Positions 38,485-48,770 of a DNA stretch of 64,000 bases are shown piece by piece; the first letter of the stretch is position 1, and each line of letters starts with the position of its first letter. A program made the position numbers and the translations under genes. Below the pieces are notes generated by a model. That model did no database searches and was not told the origin of the DNA. It saw only the letters and a list, made by a program, of their open reading frames with translations. Source of the stretch: Prochilodus magdalenae (Eukaryota; Chordata; Actinopteri; Characiformes; Prochilodontidae); contig JAMWET010005504.1 of the NCBI GenBank assembly GCA_024036415.1, positions 62,001 through 126,000 of the forward strand. Direction: 5' to 3'.

Positions 38485-39441
38485 ATGCACACACACAGGC
38501 ATAAAATGCATATATACAGTCGTGGCCAAAGTATTGGCACCCCTGAATTTTTTCCGGAAAAAGAAGCATTTCTCCCAGAAAACTATTGCAGTTACCTGTT
38601 TTGTTATACACACGTTTATTTCCTGTGTGTACTGGAACGACACAAAAAGCATGTAATGATAGAAATGATATAATTTGACACAAAACTGGCATCCTCAACT
38701 TAATAATTCATTGTACATCCTTTGGAAAATATATCTTAAATCAATCGCTTCCTATAACCATCAACAACCTTCTTACACCCTTCAACCGGAATTTTGGACC
38801 ACTCTTCTTTTGCCAACTGCTCCAGGTCTCTCATATTTGAAGGGTACCAACAGCAATTTTAAGATCTCTCCACAAGTGTTCAATAGGATTTAGATCCAAA
38901 CTCATTGCAAACCACTTCAGAAATCTTCAGCGTTTTGTTTCCATCCATCCATTTCTGGGTGCTTTTTGAAGTATTGGGTCATTGTCCTGCTGGAGGACCC
39001 ATGACCTAGGACGTAAACCAAGCTTTCTGACACTGGGCACCTGGTCACACCCTGTCTTGTCTTGGCTCTGTTTGTCTGTTTTCTCTGTTTTTCTGTTTCT
39101 TGTTACTTCCATTTGTCTTTTGTTGTCCTGTTACATGTGCTTCTGTTTGTTTTGGTTATTGCTCCTCCTGTTTTTGCCCCCTTGTCAGGCCCCTCACCTG
39201 TCCCTAGTTTGTAGCTCCGCCCTTTCCCAAGTGTTCGTCATTAGTCCTTGTTGTTTTATACTCCCTGTGGTTCCCGTTGCTTATCTACCATCCAGACCAT
39301 CCTGCGCTGCAACCATTTACCAATTTTTCTCTTCCCTCCACATCCTGGAAGATTAGATACCTTGCAAATGTTGCGCACCATAAACAAAGTAACATCAAGA
39401 TCTCTGGAGATGGACTTGTACCTTGAGATTGATTGATTGAG

Positions 39442-39491
<50 letters not shown>

Positions 39492-42400
39492 TGATGTATT
39501 GTATTCTTTCTGTTCTCCGTGCTTGGTATGGCACACAATGCAAAGACTGAGTCAACGTCTCTCCATTTTATTTGGTTTCAGGTGTGATTTTTATATTTCC
39601 CACACTTGCTACTTGCCAGCTGAGTTTGAAAAGGCATCACATGCTTGAAACAATTTTGAAAAGGTGGCAATAATTTAGTCTGAGTTTGTGTGAAATTATT
39701 TCATTTTTTTCCTCACTTTTTATGTGGTATTCCAATATACACAAAGGAACACGTGTATGACAAAACATGTGTAATTGCAATAAATTTCTGGGAGAAATAC
39801 TTTCAGGGGTGCCAACACTTTCGGCCATGCCTGTATACACACTACCTTGAGTACTACGTATTAACCAGGTACGTCTGTCTCTTTTGATATTGTACACACC
39901 CTAACCCTGCCCCTGTTTACAATTGGGAGTCTCTGCGTGGGTTAGCGCCTGTTCTTTATGACAGGCCACACCCACATGTGCCATGATAATTCTGTCCTGT
40001 TTTTGTGATTGCACCACGACTACAAAAAAACATAAGCAGTGTCCAACACTATTAAAATATAACATATGCACCAGATGATAAACAATAACCACTGCTGGAG
40101 GCCTTTTGAAAGTAACCAATTAAAAACAACTCTATGAAAATTAGCCACTATTACCAGTCAAAACCAGTGAGATCACAATGCAATGACAGTTAAGTCCACG
40201 AACATTAATGACTACTGTGAGAAGCCTTTAATGATCTGTGTTGTGAGACAGGTGAAACGATATTGATTTCAGAAATATCACTGGATAAACAGTTGAAAAT
40301 GTATCTGTTGAGTCTGATTGTATTGTTGCCTTATAGTCCCCATAGTCTGCATACAGACTACGATTGACTATGAACATTCCTGAGGATTACTGCAGATAAA
40401 ACAAAATATCTAGTAGGGATGGGTACTAGCAAAAAAAAACAATGGAAAATCTAGCCATTCTTGAAGAACTGGTAGAAAAGAATTCAGCAGTCATTTTTAT
40501 GTTCTGGTTAATGGAAAAGTCACAAAGTAAAGGATTGATATAATGAGCGCCATCCCCGCCATGAGCTGTTTTATGTATAATATGCTAAGAAGGCTCACTT
40601 GGCAGATTTTGGGTCAAGATAGCAAGAGTAAAAGATTTAAACACCTCTATAAGATGGCAAGAGCTTCGTGTACAAAGTCCACTTGTTTGGATATTGAAAA
40701 AGAGATTAAAATGTTTTTCATAATTATGGGAACAGAAGAACACAAAGAGAACAGCACAGGCCTGAGTGTGGGGTGGGGCTGTTTTGCTGTGAGGGATATT
40801 TACTGGCATTTGTCTCTTTTGCGAGAACAATCACTGCAAACCAGTACAAAGGTATTATGACTAAATATCTTTCTTATTGTAAAGCATTCTACGCTATATG
40901 GAATCTTTTCCGGGATGAAAATGCCACCCTCCACAGGACACAAGGGGTCAGAATGATGAGTTTTAAAATTATGTAAATCATATGCTACAGGCTACGCAGT
41001 CATCAGATATCAGCCCTCCTGAACACAAACCGATTTTGACTGACATGTTAAACAGTGCTTTCCACCTTGATCAAAACATTAATTGAGGGTATATCTTTTT
41101 GAGGAATGTTGTTCCAGCTTTTTAGCAGTAGAATCTACGCTAAGGTGTCCTAAAGCTGATCTTGTGAGTCTTGGTGTCCCAACATCTTACTAAGACTATG
41201 TATATCTTTTTTTTTTTTTTTTATAACCTCATAAACCAAAAAGTACCATATAACCATAAAATAAATGTCCCTCCTTGAAATCATTCACTGCAAAAAAAAA
41301 ATTGTGTGGTACCCTGTTTTTTATCACTACCCAAAAGATGTATTTTTCCTTGTTGGATGAACTAGGGCTATAATAAGTAGTTTACATGCAAAGACTGGTG
41401 GCATTCCCGATAGCTAGATATCAGTGTTGTAATCCACATTCAACCATTTGACTTTTCAACTCTAATGTACACAACATTTACATTTGCAAATCTATGCATG
41501 TGGCATTATTTATACAATGACATGAAAGTTTTCTTAAAATTAGATAACAAACCGCAGTATAACTTTGCTTACAGTACTGAATAATATACAAATATACATG
41601 ACAATGTATAGAATCATAACCCCTGTATTTACATACTGATTTATGCTCATATGTAATACAAAACAAAGAACATACATCTAATAAAGAAATCTTAACTGAA
41701 AAAGATTAAAGATCTTAACAGAGAAAACTGAACATGCAAGACAGACAATTTACATGTATACACGTCGTACAATAGCAAATAATTGATTAGATACATTTTA
41801 ACTTAGCAGGCATCTCCAATCACCTTAAATGGCACAGTTACACAAATACTCAATATATAAACAGTTCAGTTTAGTATTGGTTTCTCGCAGTGTAGGCACT
41901 GGCCTTTCGTGGTGGAGTCACTGCTCTTTCATTAGCGGCATCAGTGGTGATTATGTTCACATTATGTGGCTGATTCTATAAGCTGTGCTATGCCAGGCAA
42001 GGCTAAATATGACCATCACCAGGGTGACACTGTGAAAGCACCTCTAGGTTAGCTGGTATTGCTGGGTATATCCTGGTAAAATATTGCTTACTACACAACA
42101 ACGCTTCCACAAAGTGGAGCAAGTCCTTGTACTTACACTGATAAATGTGAGGCGCTTACTTTACTTGATTCCAAAGCGTCCACATAAATAACCTCAATTA
42201 CAAATATTTAAACTACTATTTATTATTGGCAGTAACTGTGCTAACACAAGGTTTTACTCGTGTAGAAATGATCTACATATTAGAATCAATGCATCCCTTT
42301 TGTTGGTCTACACACATTTATTTAAACTAAGATGTAATGAAACTGTGAAACTGAATTACTATAAATTGTTTCATCAAGTACTAATCTGCGTTTGCAATTT

Positions 42401-45400
42401 CATGTCTCTTTAAATTAACATGATCAGTTTTCATCTTTGGAATTGCAACCGGGCCACTGATAGGTTTATCATGTATCTCTATTACTCATAACACATTTCT
42501 CTCTCTCTCTATTTCTCTCTCTCTTCATTCCTTCAGTCTATCCTCTTACTTTCACCCGTTCCCACAGTACATATAATCCCTATCTTTCTCCATATTTCAC
42601 CCCTCCTCTCTCCTCCCCTGTCTGCCCCCGAAACCTCCATTCGGACAACCCCTCTTGCCCACCCCACCTTCCCCCATCGGAGCTACCCCTCTACTCTTTC
42701 TTTCTGTAACACAACCCGCTGGCCTATTTTTAGACTCTGTGACCCAATGTTCACTTCCCCACCTATCGCCTTCACCGCGTCCCTCTTTCAACAGAGGATC
42801 GGTTTATTTTTTTCATTATGTTTTATAATCATTTTTCTACATATTAGGATGGTACCGCTCTCACTGGTATATGCTGATAACATATTGTCGCTGCCTTCTG
42901 GTTATACTTTGAAAACTGATGTTTCAAAACAATTTTATATTGTTTATTGTATACATTGATACTATAATGAATAACCTTAAAATTAAGTCGCTGGTATTGT
43001 AAAAGAGAGCAGTGTGCCTAAATAGATAAACCGTTAACATCTAGTTGGTTTTAAGTGATATGCTTTAGCTGGCTATTCTACATTCATTACTTTGGATCGA
43101 GCAGTGTTGCAGCAATACTGAGAGGGTTTTACTGCAAGTCAGAAAAGCGCCTCTCTACAGCTGTAAGGAAACAATATTTTATAGTTTTGGTCTTCTTTAA
43201 CAACAGTCGGTGTAGCACTGTGACAGCAGGAATCACATCTGAGTCTAATGCAGCCAAGGAACTCGATTTTGAATCAGAAATCTTAAACCTTAAAATTAAA
43301 TAAAGGGTGAAATAATTGATTCTAAAAAAAAAAAAACATTTTTTATGCCTCAGGATTTGATTGGATCATAAAGGTAAATGAATTTCTGTTGATTCTGGAC
43401 TTGATTATTTGTTAAAAGCTTAAAATTTGTTTCTATATAAGCGGTAAAGTTCTGGTTAGCAGGCTGGTCTTCCGTATCCACCTCACTCGTTTTTCCTAAA
43501 CTGTCAAAATTTGCAAAATCAAGGGAAAAAATTATCACAAAAATTTGTTTGTGTACAGGTGTAACTGCTTAACACATGTGAAAAAGAGATGTACTGTTGT
43601 TCCATCTTGACTCTCTGAAACATCTAGACAGAAACATCAAGAAAGTAGTGCTAGATATCTCACTCATGTTGACATGAACATTTTACAACAGGTCCAAAAT
43701 GTCTGAAATGTAAAATGTCAGACTACAGGAAGAAGAAAAAAGGAGACTGTCTGCTGACGCTGACATGCATGTACATGTAGCCAGAAGAGGAGCTGCTGAC
43801 AGGTGTTCTCTCTCAGTTATTATTCAGGGTGTTGAGGGGTGAAACATACTAAGATCCTATTTTATGACTCAACCAAATGTCAGGAAGACCATTAGAGGTG
43901 GGAAAAAACGCCACAACACTTTGACCCAAAAGTACGATAAACTATGATGAAAAACAATTAAGAAGATAAAGGTCCATTTAAATTCAGGTGGACTTCAAAT
44001 AACAATTATGAATGATACATGTAATCCATGTAGTTATTAGGATTCTGTAGAAACTGAAGTGAGGACTCACAAACAACTAGTATAATTAAAACTTGGGTGT
44101 AAAACACACAATACCGACATACAAAGATCTACTACATGAAGTACAAACACTTGCCAGTAGTTATTACAACATTACGTCAGTATGTGAACACAGCAGACAG
44201 AAACAACAGCATTTGATCCTCTATTGCATATCACTGTTAATGGCAATAGGCTAAATGAAGAACAGTCACACAAACGCACTGTCATCACATGATGTCATAT
44301 AAAGTCAAATGTAATTCTCTTGAAGGTCTTCTAAAATAGAAATGCCTTTGAACCTGCTTGCCCTTCTGATGATGATCATCCTTGTCACTGTATTCCTGCA
44401 TGGCTGTTCATTCACCCTGGTTCTCGCCTCAAGTTCCTGCCACAAATTTATTATATACACTACTGACATTATATGCAATGTTTTCCTATGTCAAGTATTG
44501 CACTATATGTACTGCCCTTACTACTACTGTTTAATATTTATCTCACCATCAGTTCTTTTAGTTTAATTAGCTATTGCCCACCTTATGAAGAGTAAATGCC
44601 CCCTAAGGATCTTTTCTCATAAGAAGATGATTCTTTTTGTTTGCTTTCTCTGCAGCTATAGCTAACCCTCTTGTATAAGAGGCATGGCTGTGATCTTCTG
44701 CTATGAACTATGATTAGTTAGCACAACGTTAAAAATGTTTTAGATATTATTGTAATATATAAAATATACAGTCCTGCACAAATTTTAGAGACCATATTTT
44801 TGTTTATTTAAAGGGAACGTATAAAAAAATCTCTATTTAGTGCCTAATAAAGGGGTAACTGCAGCATAACTTAAGTTTGAAGGTGAAAATTTGAACAAAA
44901 AACTGATGAATAGAACTGAATCGATAAATAGGAAGCCAACTTCACCCTTGGGTGACTGGGTAAATGCAACATGAAGAGGGGTCAGTACCAACTCCTCCCC
45001 AACATCAGTTTCCCAACATCAGCATTCACACATCACATCTTTGAAAAGGAAAGAAATCAAGCTCCACTTTTGTTTCAGGTTTGAAAACATACACTTTTTT
45101 CCCCTGTGAAAAGACAAGTCAGCACTATGGGTCTGAAAGGACGTGTAGATGTCAAAAAAAAAACAAACAAGAAAAGGACAAACAAAAAAGACAGAAATAT
45201 CCCTGCTGATGTACAGAAAGACGAACAGGGAGTCAACATTCATACTTGGGATTATTGGGATCATGAGAGGCAGGAAATGCAACCAACGTTTAAGACCTAA
45301 ATTTAGAGGTGTTAAAAGCATCTCTAAATAAATGACTTTTGCTCAGTACTGTTTAGCAATATATTGTATTTGTATTTCATAATATACAAACTATTTTACT

Positions 45401-48199
45401 TATGTTACTATTAGCATGAATAATGATAACATGTTTGAGCAATAATGAACTGAACTTAACATAACACCCCCCCCAATAACTGAAGGCTGGGACTGACCTG
45501 AGAGCACAACAGTGGGGGAAAGACCACGTGTGGAATAAAGCTGACACATCTGCATTTAGCCTCTGCTTCCACGGTGACAGCATAAACAGTGTTCACCCTG
45601 ACCAGTAGCGCCAAAACATTGCAAATGTATGCAAATCTCATTACAAAGCTGCATTACAAAAAGATTACCAGCTGGACTTGTTTTGCTACATACACACAAA
45701 ACATGTTTTACATTTGTTTACAGTATTTATGTTTTTATGAATTTGAAGTATGAATTCTAACATTATATTCTGCTTTTACTGGGAAGAATACAAATACTTC
45801 AGATATACTTTGACTGTTTTATCATAAAAACATTCATTAGTTTAGTCTTAGAAGTTGTATTTATTATTTGGTTCTGACAATCCAAGAAATGTAAAACACA
45901 TTCACTGATGTTAAGGTCTGAGCTCTGGGGATGCTGGTCAACTGTTTTGAAACCCCAGCAATTTCTTTGTTTTCAAACACATCGTGTTCTTCTCAGCAGT
46001 GGGCTTTCGGTAAAATCGGTAAAATAAGCTTCCAAATTAAAGCTCTGGATGTTGTTTTACGTTTTGACTTTCTGCCTGCCTACAAGCCCTTGTTGAAGAA
46101 GAACGTCAGAAAGGAAAAATTTGCATGCAAAAATTTCCTAAAGTAAACAGTTAACGTGACACCACTTGTACTTGGCAACACGCCGTTTTGCAGGTATCAC
46201 AGTTTGTGAATGATTTTTGCTTCAGTCATAAACCTTAAGGTCTGGTTTCAGGGAATTTTACCCATTCTTCCTTGCAAAAACCTTCTAGTTCTGTGAGATT
46301 CCTCAGTCATCTTGTATGCACTGCGCTTTTGAGGTCTATGCAAAGATTGTTGATCATGTTTAGGTTGGGGAACTGTAAGGCCCATGCCAAAACCTTTATC
46401 TTGTGCCTCTTGAGGCAGATTGAGGCATTGTGGATTTTTAGGTGTGTTTAGGATCATTATCCTGTTTTAAACGCCACCCTTTTTTCACCTTTTGCTTTTT
46501 TTAAGGAAAGATCTTTTTGAAAGATTGATGTCATGTTTAATTCCAGAATCCAGAATTAATTCAAGTGAACCATCACTTCAGAGTCTGGTAAACCTTCCTG
46601 TAGATCTTTAATGTCCATCAATGGTTTTGATTTGCCTCTCTTGCAATTCTCATAAGTATTTACAGTAATAAAAACTGTATTGTTGGAGAATGTATAATTT
46701 TCCATTAAATATATGATGCATTTTTCCCCTAATGCTAACATCATACTGGTTAAATTCAATAAATTCAAAATAGTCTCTGACTAAATATATTTAAATGTCA
46801 CCATACCTGTACACATAATCTTCTCAAATAAAACACTAAACATAAGATGTCTGTGCTCATGTCTCTCTCACTCTTTGTCTATAGTCCAAACCAACGTACA
46901 CCCTTTCCAGATGTTGGGAAGCATGGCCAGGATGATCCCCGCCATGTGACTGGCAGAGATTAACAAATATATTTGAAATGCACGATCGGGTTTCCCCCTT
47001 CACACATTGATGTATGTTTAAATTTATCCTCACATATGAAGTGGCACTCCACCGTGGAGTTGTTTTGTTTTTTATTTCACAGTCAGAATGAATAAACCTC
47101 CAGCCATCTAAAACACCTTATTATAAGTTACACTGTGAAGCTGTTTGAAGTGGTATAATGTATTCCCAAAATAAAACAAAGTCAGTTGATTTAGATTGAG
47201 CTATTGTCATTTTCTGTTCAGGTAGTACAGTCTGTATATGCTATAAGCTGTACATGCCCAGTCTTTTTTCTTATTTAGCACCTAAACTCCTAAACAAAAA
47301 TTATCCCTCGCAAGCATATAACGAATGCAAGAGTGACAGATGTTATTAAAACTCGATTGGAAATACATATTTGTTTTAAAATAGAATTGTGGCTCATTTC
47401 TTCTTATTGTTTGCATATGTTGATTTATTTGATCTTATCTTGTAAAGTAGTGTAAAGTATTTTGAGATTTAGTAACAGAATAAAAAGTGCTTTATGAATG
47501 CACTGTAAATGTGCTTTAACGCTAATGCCTAGTTTTATAAAGTAACCCTGCTTCTTTTAAATTATGAGTAAATTGAACTTTTAATAGGAACTTAACAGAA
47601 TCAACAACATCCGATTATGTTCTAAATGTTATGTTTAAACATTTATATGTGATAAACACAGATATTTTGCCAATGATTCCATTTCTAGAGCTTCAGCCAA
47701 TCACACAGGCCAACAGTGCATGCAATAGAACATCATCTTACTCAAACAAACCTGATGTTTGCAACAAAGTAAATTTCCCCACTCTGCAATATGTCTCACA
47801 TCCCCAATCTTACACGAGCGCAAGGTGTGCAAAACACAGGCACCTAAACGCAGCGTCAGCAGTAAGCTTTCCCACGCTGCATTCAGCTCTCAGCTTACTG
47901 GCCCCGTCACGCTCTCTTTGCAGCTTGAGAAATGCACATGTCATGCAGAGATTGTGCAAGATAGAGTAAAGGGAAAATGAGGTTTGCGAAGAGTGGAGTG
48001 AGACAGCAAAATCACGACACAGCTTTAGTAAAGTAGAAGATATGAAAGCAGTGAAAGTGAGAATAAGGAAAAGGGTGAGGGGACAAAGGTAATAAAAAAA
48101 TTACAAAGGGACAGAGAGAGAAAAAGAGAGATAGAAGTCAGGACTAACCAGGGTCTGTTGGTATCTCAGAGCCTTCCTTTGCGACGCATCTGCGGCCAT
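15170..48199 (-). CDS. clcn1: skeletal-muscle chloride channel ClC-1, 23 exons
   Basis: Predicted voltage-gated chloride channel of the ClC family. The human orthologue is a sarcolemmal homodimer that sets resting chloride conductance in muscle. Coding exons (- strand, 5' to 3'): 48199-48149, 37400-37115, 35023-34892, 34507-34379, 32251-32118, 32020-31943, 31274-31196, 30911-30786, 30645-30561, 28657-28556, 28394-28310, 27324-27169, 25940-25871, 24859-24749, 23948-23735, 21850-21717, 20863-20676, 19240-19159, 18938-18853, 18025-17981, 17811-17707, 16835-16749, 15643-15170. They join in frame to 3039 nt, 1012 aa; human ClC-1 has 988 aa and also 23 exons. Diagnostic segments are [32 protein letters not shown] with the gating Glu at residue 244, and a pore Tyr at 592. 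[13 protein letters not shown] favours ClC-1 over ClC-2, and the fam131b neighbour supports this. Exon 1, predicted by splice phase, resembles ClC-2 at the N-terminus. The a or b paralogue is not resolved. Confidence 0.92.
17981..19240 (-). other. clcn1: clcn1 exons 18-20, inter-CBS linker
   Basis: Three small exons (19240-19159, 18938-18853, 18025-17981) encode a Pro-rich linker with [27 protein letters not shown] and [15 protein letters not shown]. Human ClC-1 has EEPNGPLPG and NMSPEEIEAWE in the same places. For exon 19 the donor GTACAT after CAG (18853) keeps frame. A nearer GTCAGA donor at 18863 would create a stop in the next exon, so I rejected it. Confidence 0.78.
20513..20560. repeat. 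compound AAT/ATG/ATT microsatellite
   Basis: AAT units turn into ATG and then ATT units, so the two ends are complementary and could pair as a hairpin. It lies about 115 bp beyond the exon 17 donor in the clcn1 transcript. Confidence 0.85.
20676..21850 (-). other. clcn1: clcn1 exons 16-17, first CBS domain
   Basis: Exon 16 (21850-21717) reads [20 protein letters not shown] and ends in PLVDSK. Exon 17 (20863-20676) starts [17 protein letters not shown] and continues to an acidic [16 protein letters not shown] linker. IFVEDIMVR and [12 protein letters not shown] are the usual beginning and end of CBS1 in ClC-1. This cytoplasmic domain supports dimer gating and, with CBS2, nucleotide regulation in the family. 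Confidence 0.88.
25757..25833. repeat. purine tract (pyrimidine tract in clcn1 transcript)
   Basis: An A-rich run followed by repeated AAG units on the + strand. In the clcn1 RNA it becomes a U-rich then UUC-rich tract starting about 40 nt inside intron 13, close to the exon 13 donor at 25870. Confidence 0.75.
26030..26530 (+). mobile_element. Tc1/mariner remnant in clcn1 intron 12
   Basis: The + strand keeps scattered transposase words, including FSDESCF near 26316-26338 (part of the catalytic Asp region) and a late [10 protein letters not shown] segment near 26446. The stretch 26365-26480 aligns by eye with 6186-6330: both share GTGTGTG-GGCACC-TG-TCAG, CACACAATCTGCA, and the 17-base word TGTGTGAGAATATTCAA. 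Stops and shifts show it is inactive. Confidence 0.55.
29640..29850 (+). mobile_element. possible hAT-like zinc-finger fragment
   Basis: In + frames with shifts the sequence reads [12 protein letters not shown] and then a Cys-x2-Cys segment ([17 protein letters not shown]). This resembles the N-terminal zinc-binding segment found in some domesticated hAT-like or KIAA-type transposases. It is short and frame-broken, so the identity is tentative. Confidence 0.28.
29880..30090 (+). mobile_element. tRNA-derived SINE
   Basis: An A-box-like TAGCTCAGC at 29888 and a B-box-like GGTTGGAATCC at 29940 have the spacing of an internal pol III promoter. The body continues TCCTTGGGCAAGACTCCTAA and the tail reads TAAGAGCGTCAGCTAAATGC, a very common fish SINE tail. 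It is inserted on the + strand inside clcn1, antisense to the gene. Confidence 0.7.
31637..31760. mobile_element. common fish dispersed-repeat fragment
   Basis: GTGTTTCCCAAACCTGGTCC, followed by CACATTTTGGTGTTTTC and CACCTGATTAAACT, matches a very frequent non-autonomous DNA element of teleosts. It lies in clcn1 intron 6. The termini are degraded. Confidence 0.45.
32252..34378. other. clcn1 intron 4, unassigned
   Basis: A 2.1-kb intron. Apart from the GTA microsatellite, 33150-33550 has the look of a dispersed repeat (A-rich, with words such as GGGGCAGAGCTAAG) that I cannot name. The open frames on both strands near 33863-34114 overlap each other and show no family similarity. Confidence 0.4.
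32988..33023. repeat. (GTA)n microsatellite
   Basis: A run of about eleven GTA units followed by degenerate AGC/AAT triplets to about 33070, in clcn1 intron 4. Confidence 0.85.
35461..36563 (-). mobile_element. hAT-like non-autonomous DNA transposon
   Basis: The left end CAGGGCTCTAGA and right end TCTAGAGCCCTG are a perfect 12-bp inverted repeat. Both ends are flanked by AAACT (35456-35460 and 36564-36568), a 5-bp direct duplication. Subterminal GGTGCACC / GGTCGCAC-type repeats follow at each side. On the - strand 35879-35718 encodes an open 54-residue segment with [27 protein letters not shown] and IKHITC, typical of the N-terminal zinc-binding part of some hAT-related proteins. No catalytic domain is left. 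Inserted in clcn1 intron 2. CAGGG ends suggest hAT. Most hAT elements make 8-bp duplications, but lineages with 5 bp have been described as I recall. Confidence 0.68.
36262..36316. repeat. direct repeat with internal dyad in hAT element
   Basis: The 17-bp word TGATTCGTTCACTGAAC occurs at 36262-36278 and again at 36300-36316. Its GTTCACTGAAC core is nearly self-complementary, and related GTTCGTGAACG lies at 36127-36137. Such clustered dyads in a transposon may be protein-binding sites. Confidence 0.7.
37115..37400 (-). other. clcn1: clcn1 exon 2, histidine-rich cytoplasmic N-terminus
   Basis: This exon encodes residues 18-112. After [20 protein letters not shown] comes a stretch at residues 46-79 with 19 histidines in 34 residues, including four consecutive Gly-His-His units and an Arg/Ser/His tail. 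It ends RRSYSKCK before a phase-1 donor, joining exon 3 to give YSKCKDC. Human ClC-1 has YSKCQDC there. The His block is absent from the human sequence as I recall it. The region is intracellular in the family. Confidence 0.88.
37215..37316 (-). repeat. clcn1: Gly-His-His coding minisatellite
   Basis: On the + strand this shows as repeated CCATGGTGA / CCATGGTGT / CCATGGTGC 9-bp units. Read on - it encodes (GHH) repeats and an extended His-rich run. The 9-bp period is visible in the DNA, with repeated NcoI-like CCATGG words. Confidence 0.85.
37540..37840 (-). mobile_element. Tc1-like transposase C-terminal remnant
   Basis: On the - strand an open frame at 37836-37483 contains [20 protein letters not shown] and PNQITAV, the usual last helices of a Tc1-like transposase. 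It runs into a CA microsatellite near 37555-37590, where Tc1-like sequence ends. Confidence 0.45.
38425..38500. repeat. (CA)n microsatellite
   Basis: A CA run with a few T or G interruptions, directly next to the left end of the Tc1-like element at 38517. Confidence 0.9.
39041..39330. mobile_element. unrelated insert within the Tc1 element
   Basis: Transposase similarity stops at about 39040 and resumes at about 39330. The DNA between is T-rich with repeated CTGTTTGTCTGTTTTCTC-like words and does not read as transposase. It may be a nested repeat or a filler from recombination. I could not identify terminal repeats or a target duplication. Confidence 0.4.
39440..39491. repeat. (TA)n(TG)n microsatellite
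   Basis: Pure TA units switch to TG units inside the Tc1-like element. Confidence 0.88.
40540..41200 (+). mobile_element. degenerate Tc1-like remnant
   Basis: Near 40765-40800 the frame reads [12 protein letters not shown], like the VMVWGCF segment of Tc1-type transposases. The 3' part near 41080-41190 (TTAATTGAGGGTATATCTTT, then TTGTTCCAGC and CCCAACATCTTACTAAGAC) matches the 3' end style of fish Tc1 elements. The body is strongly mutated. Confidence 0.45.
42490..42800. promoter_or_regulatory. clcn1: pyrimidine-rich island with MEF2-like site
   Basis: A C/T-rich, less AT-rich stretch in clcn1 intron 1. CTATTTTTAG at 42724-42733 fits the MEF2 consensus YTAWWWWTAR exactly. ClC-1 is a skeletal-muscle gene and MEF2 is a muscle regulator, so an intronic enhancer is conceivable. 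A site of this kind is expected by chance every several kb in AT-rich DNA, so the evidence is weak. Confidence 0.2.
44769..45352. mobile_element. Tc1-type miniature element
   Basis: The left end CAGTCCTGCACAAATTTTAG and the right end, read in reverse as ACAGTACTGAGCAAAAGTCA, form an imperfect inverted repeat. The interval of about 0.6 kb has no transposase motif. The exact boundary bases and the TA duplication are not clean. Confidence 0.42.
46060..46560 (-). mobile_element. Tc1-like transposase relic
   Basis: The - strand has an AGGATAATGATCCTAAACAC word near 46450-46470, encoding the [11 protein letters not shown] catalytic segment of Tc1 transposases with flanking stops. Downstream codons keep scattered similarity. 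Many stops show an old copy. Confidence 0.45.
48149..48199 (-). other. clcn1: clcn1 coding exon 1 (start codon)
   Basis: ATG at 48199-48197 opens 17 codons, [17 protein letters not shown], ending exactly at a GT donor (intron from 48148) in phase 0. The next exon starts in phase 0 with LYGEYRE. The junction [15 protein letters not shown] parallels the ClC-2 N-terminus, recalled as ALQYEQTL-MYGRYTQ, which is why I chose this exon although it lies 10.7 kb upstream. Human ClC-1 begins differently, so either this is the ancestral ClC-1/2 start or an additional upstream start exists. Confidence 0.72.
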
Positions 48200-48656
48200 T
48201 GACACACTGTCACTGACCCAAAAATAAACTGCATGTCTGCTTCAGCATTCTCAACCTGGGGTGGCGCAGACTAGGGGAGAGAGAGCACACATAACCACAC
48301 AGACACCATTGGACTCAGCCATCCAACTCCGTGTGTTGGGAGGAGTATGAGTATAAAGCAGTGCTGAATATAATTTTATAAGGCATTAAAGAAGGCTCTC
48401 ATGAAGCCTGAGACTTTGATTACCTGAACACACTGGAGGGGTGCAGAAATAATTGTAGGTGCCCCACGTTTGAACAGTGTGTGAAAGTGCTGGGCCGACA
48501 AAAGAGCTTCAATCACCACACAGTCAGTGCCAACACTGTTATAACAGGAAAATGACTAAAGTGTTATACCAATATGAAGCCCATCCTCAGGTAAAATAGG
48601 GATTTGCCAGTAAGGGAAATCTGGGCTGAAGTCAATATCTAATTTTTTTAATGTAT

Positions 48657-48770
48657 ATACAGTGAGTTCCAAAAGTCTGAGATGACCTTGAAAACTCTGG
48701 ATTTCTTCATTTGAAATAACAAAGATTTTCAAGTAAAGAAAAAAAAAAGACTAACTGAAAAAGGAAAGGA
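48657..48770. mobile_element. Tc1-type end fragment
   Basis: CAGTGAGTTCCAAAAGTCTG, followed by agatgacc, has the look of a Tc1/mariner terminal repeat preceded by TA. No partner end was found. Confidence 0.3.

Larger units (their letters stand above)
38517..39833 (-). mobile_element. Tc1-like transposon with both ends
   Basis: Left CAGTCGTGGCCAAAGTATTG and right end read in reverse, CAGGCATGGCCGAAAGTGTT, are matching terminal inverted repeats that continue through GGCACCCCT. TA lies on both sides, the Tc1/mariner target. On the - strand 39010-38927 encodes [16 protein letters not shown], the region of the second catalytic Asp. Near 39440-39330 there is part of a DNA-binding region with [10 protein letters not shown]. 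The middle of the transposase is missing and replaced by unrelated DNA. Inserted in clcn1 intron 1. Confidence 0.78.
37401..48148. other. clcn1 intron 1 (10.7 kb)
   Basis: The largest intron of the gene. It holds at least five DNA-transposon remnants (37540-37840, 38517-39833, 40540-41200, 44769-45352, 46060-46560), CA and TA/TG microsatellites, and a pyrimidine-rich, relatively GC-rich island near 42490-42800 that stands apart from its surroundings. No additional coding exon could be supported. Confidence 0.6.

Noticed and set aside
15170..48199. Assignment of the channel to clcn2
   Set aside because: Exon 1 resembles ClC-2, but [28 protein letters not shown], the YSKC segment and the fam131b neighbour fit ClC-1 better.
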